From Lingula anatina (taxonomy: Eukaryota > Brachiopoda > Lingulata > Lingulida > Lingulidae), in the NCBI RefSeq assembly GCF_001039355.2, contig NW_019775459.1, positions 118,784 through 182,783 of the forward strand: 64,000 bases of DNA, in the 5' to 3' direction. Shown here piece after piece: positions 24,626 through 37,694 of the stretch. The translations under genes were made by a program, and so were the position numbers. Each line of letters opens with the position of its first letter. The first letter of the stretch is position 1. Below the pieces are notes generated by a model. That model made no database searches. It was not told where the DNA came from and saw only the letters and a program-made list of their open reading frames with translations.

Positions 24626-27600
24626 TCACTGCACCATGTAAACTGCTTTCACACAGAAAGTCTCTTCATTTTTATCGTCATCGTCGTTAATAAAAATCAG
24701 AATCTCCGTCATTCCTGGGGTCTGAGCTGGAGCGAATCTGAGGCCGATTGTATGCGGCTCTCCTCCTCCGATCTCCAACCTAGTGTCCTTAAACTGGAGC
24801 AAGTCACTGCGATTGGTCCTCAGATGAAACACCTTCTTGTGCGGGTAAGGATTTGTGTACGAGATTCTCTTGTTGCAGCCTTTACCGCCACCTACAGGCA
24901 GTTTTAACTCGAAAGCCTTTGATACAACTGGTGATCTGCATGATAAGTTGACCAGCCAAGTCCTGACTAACTGATGGAATTCAATGTCTACGACATTTAT
25001 GTACATGAATTTAGAGCCGACGTTTACAGCACGTACGCCAACGTGGAGTTCGTGGACAGCGTTTGCAGCCAGCATGAAGGGGTCTTTGGGTTCCAGGGAC
25101 ATCTCGTATGGATGTGAGGAGAAACATTTCACCAGACGGGACGCCTGTGTACCCCTGGAAGAAAACACAAATATAAATAAAACATACTAGAGGATCTGAA
25201 GGCTATTACCACCTCCTGGGTATGTACCACCAGCTGGATTTGTCACATAAAAAGTATCATTATAACCTGCACACATATAATCTCTAGAAAGAGCTATAAA
25301 ATTATTATATTTCATTAATTAATTATTTTTCATACCTGGTTATGTTCTATCACACTTTTTACAGATTATTATTATTATAGTTATTATTATTATAATTATT
25401 ATCTAGATATGCAGCACTAGTATGGAAGAAGGTGTCTTTTGATAAATAGGTCAACTTTCATACTGGTTTGTCCTTCAATACACGTAGCGTCCACCCTTTG
25501 TAGAAAGAAGATAACTACCTACCTGAGAATGAGGGAGAATCTACTGGTTTGTCCTTCAACACACGTAGCATCCACCCTCTGTAGAGAGTGGACAAAGAAC
25601 TGCCAGATCTGCAGAGGTTTGGACAGGAAAGGATCACTGTAGATGGCCAGGAAAAACTTCTTTACTTGAGGAGACGCACCACAGGCCACCTGTAATATAT
25701 GGTTGCCATGACAATACTTTTAGTTTTATTTACACCTGACACCCACTGTTCCTTTAAAGGCTGCCTAATCTCTTAATTTTTACTACTGGATCAAATTCAA
25801 CTTTTATCTAAGTTTCAACACCAAGTAAATTTTTAACTTAAATTTAAAACGTGAGCATCTGAAAAAGATTCTTTTCAATATTCTTTTCATAAAAAGCAAA
25901 TAATAACATGAATGTTAATGTAAACCCAAGTATAAATCATCCTGACTAGTACCTTGATGAAGACATCCTGTGGTTCTCCAGTCTGAACAGGTCTTGTCTC
26001 ACATATCACATTGTTATCACTACAGCGTACAAACAGCTGCTGTAACCCAGCGCCACCTATTGGAGCACCTGTGAAGACATATATCACATTTATGCCTTTT
26101 AATGCAATTTTCATTTTTTCTTTATTTATTACAGCTTTAAATTCTTCACATAATTCACAATTGTCTAAGCTAACATTCATTTCCAAATAACGTTTGTCAT
26201 TTGTTATCTTTCTTACTGACGTAAAAAAAGATCATCATCATCTCCGTAGCGAAGTTTTCTACACCTACCTGGTAACATCTGGAAGGGAGGTAGTCTGATG
26301 GATTTCTTCAGGAAGGACTGTTCTGGGTGGTGGAACCTGAAGGTCTGGTCTACGACGTGTGGGATGGGGTCTACATTGAGGGCCAGGATGGAGATGGGGC
26401 GGTTGTCCTCAGTCTTGAAGTACACCTGAGGGATGGAAGGACAGAGTCAGGAGGACATCAAATATAACATATTATATATCAATATCATGACATAAATGGT
26501 TCCATATCTGATGAGATTTCATAACCTAGCCTACATGAATGTTTCCTCCATGTTTATGTTAACTCAAGACTACAAAAAAAAACTTAATCAGATATGTCGT
26601 TGACATTTTATTTCGGTGGGTGACATGAGAGAAAGATGCTTTCATTTTAAAGTGCACATGAGACAAAAATCCAGAATAAGGAGAGAGAGAGAGAGACAGG
26701 TTTCCCTATGTTCTTCACAGACTTAAATTTATTGTACTACCAACCTTGACCACCTTGGTGGCCAGAGCATCCTCTTGTCTGCTGGACTGCTGGAACTGGG
26801 CATGGAATGGATTGATGGGGCCCTGGAACATGGTTGAATACCTTTAACAGTGAAAACAATTCAGATGCCACAATACACTTGTACTTTTGAAATTAATTGG
26901 ATATTCAGGTATGAAATTTCAGACAAAAAAAAAAAAAAAATGCACAAGCAAAAATTCCCTCTAAATAACATGCATGTTTTTGAACCCACAAGTAAAATAT
27001 AACCATGCCTAAAGCCTGTTGCACTGAAAGACCACGAGTCAATTGCCACAATTACCTGTGGTTGCACAGAGTGGTCCGCCCTGTAGGAGAGGTACTTGAA
27101 GGGGATATTCAGGGTCTCTTTGGGTCTCAGAAACACTTGGGGGTACTGGGAGGAGCTCTGGAGGTTAAACATGGCCTCTTCCAGTGGGGTGTGGACCTCA
27201 TTCAGCTGCTTGAAGTACCGCCACTCCCTGGCATCTGTCACAACACTGAGAGAAAGAAGAACAATAGTAATGTTATTCATCATCAAATGTCAACATTAAG
27301 TAAGTCACTGGAAGATATTACTAGAATAATGCAAGCAGCTATCATGATGAAGCTGTATGGGGTTCTTAAAGTGAAGGCAATGAATCTTAAGGGAAAATAT
27401 TTTTATTAAGTATAATCTCTTTCTATGTAACATCTACTGAAACATCTACTGAATATTTACATTGATACAGACTTTCTTTTCAAACAAATGTGTATTTTCC
27501 ATATTTTATCATCACAGAATACTAAACAGTTTTATTACAGACATTGCCAATTTTTTGACCAGGCTAAAATTCTCTTTCCATGCACAGTCTACAGAGCATT

Positions 27601-30600
27601 TCCATGGATTTTTGACTTTTATTTCAAACAAATATTACAATATGACAATTACAGAATGTTTAATAGCTTCATTAATTTTTAAACAGAAATTGGCAAACAA
27701 TCAACCAGGCCACTCACTACAACTCAGGGTCTGTCCACTCTATGGTGATAGTGTGCTGGACATTGTACGGGTTTCTCAGAACAAACTCAAAGAACTCGGA
27801 GGTTCCCAGAGAGGGGTAGATGTTGTGCTGGGCTGTGATGGCACTGTTTAACATGGTGAGGATTCCCTCCTGTTTGGTCTGCTGCCTGTACAGGTCTATG
27901 GTCTTCAGGTCTCTGGTTCTTTCCTGTTTTAACTGTTTGTAAGACTGAAGGAAGAGAAAAAACAAAATATACCCAATCTAATATTTTCTCAAAGTTTTTC
28001 AACTGACATTAGGGCTTGAGCATAGCACAGTTGTTATGAATGATTTATTGATGCTGCTAGAGAATCTATTGGTTTTCAGCACCACATACCGACAGTGGCA
28101 AGCTCCTCTCAGATGACGGCTGCTGTTGCTGTTGCTGTAACTGTCTGATGGCCATCATCCTGGCCAACTTCCGCCTCTTGACAGGATCCATATTCTCCGT
28201 GTCGTCTACCCCGGAGGTCATGGGGTCACGACGCGTGACTAACACAGACGCCAACTCGCGATGTGTCTCAGTCACGTGCTGTGCTCTCGCGACTTTTGAC
28301 TTTCTTAGACCTTAAAATAAATACATATATATATTTATTTCCTGGGGCCGGTTTCACAAAGCAGTAGTTAGTAAGAATAACTAACTACTGAACTACCTCG
28401 CTAACGAGCAAACTTAGCGATTTTCGAGGGGTGTTTCACGAAGCAGTAGTTAACTTATCGCTAAGTTCAGTCGTAAAGTTCGGTCGTTAGTTCTCTCGTT
28501 ACTCACCGTAGTCTCGAAACCGTCTGCCGGAAGTGGAACTCTTGCGTAAAAGTGTCACGAAAGCACTAACTCTCCAATTTTTGGTGGCTGGAAATGCATA
28601 AGAACGGCTGCTTTGAGGTCGTCTTAAAGGATCTCCACCACCTTTTTGCCGCTTTTTTTGTCACAGCTAGGCGCAACCTCTCGTAAATTGCATCATCGTG
28701 TGTATATTCTAATAGATTCTGCCTTTCATGAAAACGTCGTAGTCTACGTTGCCGTCTGGCGGTACGGATAGCAAGAAAGGTAGCCGCCATATTGGATACA
28801 AAGACAAACGACAGACAACGGTAACTAAGCAACCTTTTTATTTCACTCATTACGCATGCGTACGATGAAACTCTAGAGTTAGCGACTGGTCTGACCAGTC
28901 GTTAAATATCCAAGGCAACAACGAGACAATAACAAGCGAGAGAACTAGCGACTGCTTCGTGAAACGGCACTCTAACTAGCGAGAGGCTAACTACCGATCG
29001 CTAACTAACTACTGCTTTGTGAAACCGGCCCCTGGCATGTAAAAAAATTGTAAAAGACCTGTTTATAGATATATACTTTTTAATATGCACACATAGCCAC
29101 TTTGACAGATAGGTTTGCATATGCGTGAACATTCAACCATGCAAACTCAAACTAACACACTAACGTTCAAACGCACGCACGCACGCACACACACACACAC
29201 ACACACTCTATACCTGAGTTATGTGACTGTGCCAGTCCAGCATTCAGACTTCCTCCCAGGAACCCGCTGCTGTTAGCACCCTCTGACGCCACCACTAACC
29301 GAGACTTCTTCAGGGGCAAAGCAGGCTCTGAACAGAAAGATTTGGACATTATCTTATACATAATCATCAATATAATTTACAAAGCAAAGCTTGTCAATAT
29401 GATTTGGTTATTAAGTTAAAGCATCAATTTCTGTTGTCAGGCAGGCAGTTAACCAACCATTTGATGAACATTTTGGTGCACATTAAAATTAGGCCACCAG
29501 TAAGCTCAGTACCTGTGATATAAATCAAGTGCACATTTTGGACAAAGAAAGCCAAAACATGTAGTTACTGGACTTATATACTATACTCATTTTACTGTGT
29601 GTGAAGATACAAAATGCCAATTTATCAATATATATACAACATTCATCTTGATTATTATTATTATTATTATTATTATTATAGGTATACCTGTCTCTGCCAG
29701 TTTTGTCTTCTTGTCGGCAGGATGGCCCACATTGGCAAGCCTCAGATGCAGCCTCCCTTTCAGAGAGGTATTTACCCCTACTGGCCTCACACTTGTCCCC
29801 TGGGCCCCCTCCCCCCCAGTGTCCCCCTGGTCCTCTGAGTACTCTGTGATCATCACGTCCAGCTCGTACGTCACCTGGAGGGCATCACGACCCTGACGAC
29901 ACAGGTGCTGTCAAGATAAGAACAATTACAGTAAGCACTGGGTTTAAAACCTCATGCTTTCCATGAACGAAAACTACTGATTTTACACTTTCTGGCTGAT
30001 TGTTCAATTTTCAACCATAACTGCATCTTGTAATGAGGTTACAAAATATGTTTTAAGTAAACTTAGATGGAATAGGTTTCAAGTAATACTGACCAAGTGC
30101 ATTTGCTAGAAACAGAGGTTAGTTTCCAGTCTACTCTGAAAGTCTACTCAGGGGAATTAAAAAGAAAACACCCTCCTTCAGATTTGAAAGAAGACATTTA
30201 AAATAATGCTTAAAATGCAAGTGATAAAGGTAAGCAGTTCATTATAAGTGGTCTGAGAGGGGAAACAAAAATATAACGCCCAAATCTCCAGCTATATGGA
30301 TGAAACCAGACATTCTACTACTCACACTGAGATCTACAGCACAAGACCCAATCAGCAGCAGTGACTCTCCATCCCAGACATCAATGTGGAGAACCTGCTG
30401 TGACAGGTGCTTCAGGAACAGCTTGGCTTCTCCTGGCTTCAGAAACGAGGGGTCCACAAAATATTTGACCTGGTAACCAGGGGGTCCCTTCTTCACTGTG
30501 TCGTCTGCCTCTAGTTTTTGGAGGATGTAAGGGGCCTTTTCTTTCTGTTGGGATAGGTCACCTTCTTGGGCTCCGAGGAGTAACCTGGTGTGAAAATATG

Positions 30601-33600
30601 GCATAAAATATGAGAGAGAGAGAGAGACCTCTGTTGTCTGCCACTGTTCATTACAATAAATAAATGGCATCACTGAGGAACTTATTACATCCTAAAACAT
30701 AGAAGAAAAGAAGCTAAAACACCTGTGATTGCAAATAATAATATACAGTTACAATGTAGACTTATAATACACAGGCTATACTCTGTCTCACCTTTCTGAA
30801 GTGACCTGAGGAAAGCGGTAAAACTGGAATGTGAAGAAGACCGTGCCGTTGGACTTGGTATTCTGCTCCTGCTCATAGTATCTGTAAGAAACAGGATCAT
30901 GGAAACCTCTCAAAGGATTTGGGTCTGATAGGAACCTTTTACATCTTTTGATAACAATGTTATTATTTTATGCAGCTTATATACATAAAATATACTTTAT
31001 AAGAAACCGATTTCTGTCACAATTGACACTGAAGGATCAGGAATGACATATTCTAGTGTAATCATCAGCACACCAAAACATTACTTTTTAACCTTTTCTC
31101 CTATCTGTAACTCACTTAGCAAATGCCAGGAACTGCAAGTAGATCTCATTGCACACCAGGGGGTCCGTCTCTTCCTTGGCAGGGTCAAAGGTCACATGGT
31201 CTGCGGGGTCAACGACCTCTGGTGCTTCACCAAACCTGTCCAGGATTGGTGGAAATCCCGCCGTGTAGAGTCTGGCATAGGCTGCTCTGGACAGACCCTG
31301 GCCACTGGTATAATACATAGAAAACAGCTATCAGCAGGCTCAGTATTAAAAAATTACTGCAGTTCTATCAAACTTATATTAATTCATCTTAAAACTGGGA
31401 GCTACAGCAAAGCTTGTGCCATATAATTCTATATACTAAACAGTCTGCATAAAACATCGATTGAAATACAGTATCCCCAAGCTGATACCCACACATCCTG
31501 ATATTTTACTATAATTTTAAATTAAAAAGAGTTGTAGCAATGTCCCTGCTCTCAGAAATAGCTCTATCTTAACATACCTTCTAGTATTAGGTGTTGTAGC
31601 AAGTATTGGGGCATGAACTGGAGTGAAGGGCAGCTCCTGAAGGTCTGTGCCATCTCTGGCAGACCCAGGCTGAAATAATAATTAATAAAAAAAAAAATAA
31701 ATAAATAAAAGATTACAAAATAGACAGTACAGACAATAATAGACAAGTAAATAAATGTAAAGTTTATGAAGGAATGTTATATCATCCATCACAAGATTTG
31801 GATAGGTTACAGACATATATGAATTAAGCAACATACGTGCTCACACATACACATACATAAACTTACATCTCTCAGGTGGGAGATCTCAACAGAGTATGTA
31901 TTGGGCAGAGAATATGGAGGTACAAAGCCTGGCCCCTGTGCAAAAGGCATTCCATATCCCTGTGTATACGGGGCGGCCATCATGTAGGGAGGTTGCATGG
32001 GGGGATATGGCTGGCTCTGGTTGAAAGGCATATCCTGTGGGGACCCATAAGGCTGTCCCTGGGGCACCTGTAGAGACATGGGGCCTGCACCACGTGACTG
32101 GGACCTGGATATTAAATTAACATGATACGTTATAACATGACAGGTCATAATAAGTAAAATATGCAATTATAATGTAACAGGAATGTGGAACAGAATAGGA
32201 TAGGATAGGATAGACCAGACCAGACCAGATTATGATATTACAGCAAGTAGAAGAATATTTAGTATATTTCTACTGGTAAAATTTTATATTATGTAGATTA
32301 TGTGGGGAAAAGTGAAGACTTTCTTTTTTCCAAGTTGGGACTGTTCAGTTATGCAAACTGCACAAATTATTGAAAAAAGCAGACCAAAAATAACTCTTTA
32401 CACAAATAATTAATCAGTTTGTTAATCAACCAGCAATTCTATCCATGAAATAAAAATAAGTTCACAAACTAGAAACTTGTTTTTGTGAGAAAACAAATTA
32501 AAAGTGATTAATTTTCTAAAATGGATGTTAACATCTTAATATGCCAGTCAATACTATGTATTAAGTTATAGACACTAAAGTATTCTTCTTAGTTTGAATC
32601 AGTCACTGTCCTCATGACAGGGAGGAGACTGCTGTTTAGTGAAAAAGTAGAAAAATGTGGTATGGGGCCCAGGGAGCTACCTAGGCCCATTGATTCTGGG
32701 TTCCAAAAACTTGGAAATCTGCCGAGAGTTGGAAAAATCTCATCCCTGTCAGTGTATCAGTCAAATAATCCACTTGAATAATATTATTAACAACAAAACA
32801 TGGCCTTACAACATGTCATATCATACTTCTGATGGCACACTAGCACATTCATTGTTTCAGCCAATGACATATTTCCAAATTAACCAATGATTGGCAAATA
32901 CACATATTCCATAAGAAAACTGATGTAAAATTGTTCATTTTCTTTGACCACAGTATTTTGCATGCATTTAGCCATTTGGCCAAATATAAATATAAATGTG
33001 CCAGTGCGAGTTATTAGTCAATACACACCTTGTAGGGGATGGTGGGTACACGTAAGACCAGCTACAGCAACACAAAGGTGAAAATGATAATTAATGCACT
33101 CTCCAGAAACAAAAAGACAAAATATAAAACACTATCATGTTACATAGGTTATGGTCAAAAGTCTCTTGATAGGACCCTTTCTACAACAAGCAGTATATTA
33201 CTTAACTGATAGTCTCTCCTGGTTCACTTAGAGACTATGAAAATAACCTGGCTATTACGAAAGAGAGTCACCAAAATGGATCCTCTGTAATCAACAATGG
33301 AAATGAATTAACGTAACAGTACTACAGGAGGTGATTTATCGGAGGGCTTATTGTTATATGGTAGAACCTCTTAAAGTGAACTGGTGCAGACTTCATCATT
33401 TAAATATGTGTCTCGGAGTAAAAAGGGTCAAACATGAATCTTGTTACTTGGGTATTACTGTACTACACAGACACTAACTACCACACAAGGATTCTAACTA
33501 CAAGTTCATGCTACAAGTAGACCACCCCGTTTACCAGATATAACTAGAAATTGCTCAAGTGCTATATTTAGACCACCCTGTGTATCAGAGATAACTGGAA

Positions 33601-34160
33601 CTTAGCCTCTGTCATCATCATGTACCAACAGCTTCATACTGGAGTCATGCTGAAGCCGGGGGCCAGTTCCAAGTGACCTCCCCAGGGTGATTCAGACTGT
33701 TCACAAAATACCAATGAAACAAGCAAATCTAACCATTGTCTATCCATTTTTTTAAGCTTCAATCAGTAAGTGTACTCAAACATCAAAACTACTTATCACA
33801 AGGCAAACATGCAATTCTATGTCTACACACAATGACTACAATTAGTTTGTATCTAAAAAACACATTCACATAACTATGGGAAAATAGTTTTTATAAAAAA
33901 TTAAACTAAGATCCCGGTTAAAACAGTGACCAGAGAAGCAGTTATACTAATCAGTTACAAGATAATTCTAAAATGGTAAACAAGCTAGAGGCTTACTGGT
34001 CCTGATGCACAATAACGGTATCATTAGTGGCTGCAGAAGTCTGGAGACTAGGGGTATGAATCTTCCCGACATCACGCGATGAGGCTTGAAGCAGAGATCT
34101 ACCGAAGCAGCGAAAAAAAGGCAGAAACAAAGAAGCAAAAACAGGTGAACTAAATTTTAA

Positions 34161-34191
<31 letters not shown>

Positions 34192-36207
34192 ATGACAATA
34201 AGATACATTATCTTGTAAGAAAAAGGAAGCATAAAACCAAGCAATGAAATACAAGCCAGAAATATCTGCACATATGTATTTGCGAAAGAAAAGTTCTATT
34301 ATCTATTAACCTATTTTCTCTGCCACTTGAATGCATAACATACATGGTTTAACATTCCAAAACTAGGCTGTGTAAAAATGCTACCTCCTAACTAAAGGCT
34401 GACAAATGCAATTGGCAAGATGCAACAACTGCGCCTTTCTAATTACATTCTATATTCAATACATTTGACATATATAATAATACAAAAATATACTTCTTTG
34501 TTTTTCTTTCTTTTCTTGTCAACTTTCTTGCAAAGACAAGCAATCGTAGTTGCCATATCTAAGCACTGCCCAGCTTTGTCACACAGATTTCATTCAAGAC
34601 AATTCAAATGAAAAAACTAAAATTAGTATGTCAGTTGATAAAAAATGCAACATGTTCAGACCATATAGTCATATACATGCATAAACTGGAGCTCATGCCA
34701 GCATTTTAAAAAAACTTCATAAAAAGTTACTTTAAAACTTACTTCCCCCCTCTACCAGGCAGAGGTGGTCTTCCACTGAGACCAGCAGTGGGCAGAGCCT
34801 GGAGCACAGTGCTGCCATCTTCAGTGGTGTTCACAGACTCCATGGAGTGGCCTCTCACCAAGGAGGAGGTAGGATACTGTAGAGATACCTGGCTGCCTGC
34901 ACCAGAAATACCCTCAGCCTTCTGAAATTATAAGATAATATCTGGACTGTACAGATACCATGCTCACTTGCTGTTATTTACTGAACATTAAGCATTATTA
35001 GTATTGCTGACACTTGTCTTGAGGTTAAATTTACTTACTACTTCATGTTTCTTAAAGTTATCTTTTACAGCAGAATATTTCAAGCAAGCACCAACCTTCT
35101 TGTTGACCACAAAGTTAAATGCCAGATTTCCAGGTGCATTCTTCACATTGCTGTCCTCCAATGAAACACCTTTATACATGAACACTTCGTTAGGCATGGG
35201 TGTGGGTCCACCAATCAGAGATATTGTTACTTCCTGCTGACCCCCAGCAGAGAATGGAGACCAGACGGCCCACCTGACAGCCACTGTGTGTGTCTGGGAC
35301 TTCACCATGCTGTGAGAGAGCTGGTAGAAAAAAGTATCTGATATTTATTAATCTTATACACTATTCTCTAGCAGGTGCATAAGTCAAAATAAAATCCATT
35401 CAGTGACACCCATTTGTTGTCACTTTCGTATAACCGTTTCCTGCCCTAATTCATCTGGGGACAAGTGCAAAATAAAACAATCAAATAAAACACCTTGTTT
35501 AGCCTTACATAAGTTGAATAGAAATTAGATAATGCTGAACAACATGAATGCTTATAAATTTTGATGGAATTAAGATTATATGTTAAGACTGAATAAGCCA
35601 TATTTCACCTTCCTGTCCTCAGCATTCATGGGCTCAGAGACCACATACTCCAGCAGGAATACTATAGACATCATGGGGTCCTCCACCATACCATCTAGTG
35701 GGATACTGTTCCTCAGGACTAGAGACACACAACTGGAACTGCCACTACAGTGGATAATACAGAGGTATGAATTAATACAACCTAATATCTTATTATACTG
35801 TTCCTCAGGACTAGAGACACACAACTGGAACTGCCACTACAGTGGATAATACAGAGGTATGAATTAATACAACCTAATATCTAATTATACCGTTTCCTCA
35901 GGACTAGAGACATACTAGTACATCTGGACAGCCACTACAGTGAATAAACAAAACAGAAAAGAAAAGAAAAGACATGGATAAATACATATTGATATCTCAA
36001 TTAAAATGAATATATCTTTAAAACTGAAAAATTAAGAATCCAGAGAAGCACAACTCACATAGAGCCAGTAGAAGCAGAGCGCTGGTGTCCTCTCTTCAGA
36101 GTTGCTCCTTTCTTGTGAGCCTGAGAGTCGGGGACGAGGTGCGCCACCTGGGGGTCCTGTACATAACACCAGCCATTGTGGACACCAACCTGGCAGTTGA
36201 AACATTG

Positions 36208-36250
<43 letters not shown>

Positions 36251-37120
36251 TTTAAAAAATAATAATTGTGAAAATAGTTTCATTGAATCTCAGATTTATA
36301 CAGTTAAAAGTTTTCATTACGATAGATCCACATATTTGATTAACCTGTCGATTGTTTCATCTGTTCACACTGACAGACTTGGTCAAATTACCTGAACTTT
36401 ATACTCTTTACTTTATATTTGTATATCAATATATATTCTTCGGGGGGCGGGCGGGACTAAAAAGTCACCACTTTAAAAAAAAACCAACATCCCCAGTACT
36501 CACCAGTAACCTTCTCTCTGACACAGTGACATTGCTACCATCTGCCACCCTGTGTTCTCGGTTAATTCTGTCCTCATTACAAAGACGGCACAGCTCCTCC
36601 TCAAACTTCTCCACGTTAGGATACAGCATGATGTTCACCTTGTCCACGTAACACTGAACTTGTTTTAACAGTTTGGGCTTCTTGAGATTCTCCACACCTG
36701 TGTTACAGAAAAATACTGGGATAATAAGAATGACGTTTGGTGAGAGAGGAAGTTCATTGTCTTGAGTTTTCTGACAGGACAAGTTAACACTAATCATTCA
36801 GTGAATTCAAACAAAATATATCTCATACATTTCCCAAAGAAATTTGTTTCGTGAGTTGTGCCTAAAAGAGACAATAAATATGATTTATCTTTTAATTAAC
36901 TGCCATATTTTCCTTTTGTTTCTATCTGTTTTAGCATTATTTCCTTACCAGCCCCTGGGTTCTCAGGGTCCTTGGCTCCCTCTGCTATACCAGGTACTAC
37001 ACTGTTATTTCCCACTATGACATTCTCAGGCAACAGGTGGAAAACTTTCTGCAGAGCCCTGTGAGTTCTAATGGAATATGACAACTGGCAGCCCTTGATG
37101 AGTTGAAGGAGTTCATTGCC

Positions 37121-37159
<39 letters not shown>

Positions 37160-37645
37160 AATGACAAAATGCCTAGAATCAAGCCATTTACAGGTAGTTT
37201 CTTAAACGTTATTGGTACATGTGCTTTACTGCAAACTTAATGAAAACTGAATTCTTCACAAAATTTACAGCAGAAAAATATAAAGGTTTACTTTCTATAG
37301 GATCCTCCAGGTACAGAAGAGCTCTAGGCGTGCCATGGTACAGGTCCACTCTGCAAGATTCAAGGGTGTAATCAGTGGGGGCATTCCACTTACTTCCAAG
37401 TAAAATTTACTAGTAAATCATCCTAGAAATGCTCATAATTTATGAATTAAAATATTTTTCTTTATCTTATTCTATTCAGCAGTTGCTCATTTGAAGTATC
37501 ATAATAAGTACCAAAAATGGTTTAGCTTTGTAAATCAAATATACTATAATTTAAAGGGACAGAATCATTAAGAACAATTAGTTATTGCCAAATACTTCAC
37601 AGAGGCAGAGAGTACTGGTATATACATTCAGAACAAAAACATGAA

Positions 37646-37694
<49 letters not shown>

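Noticed and set aside
27721-27726. In-frame TAG in the NPHP4 exon end (GAG TTG TAG) as a premature stop
   Set aside because: A donor at TT|GTAGTG restores the frame into exon 27245-27056 and matches the family sequence on both sides.
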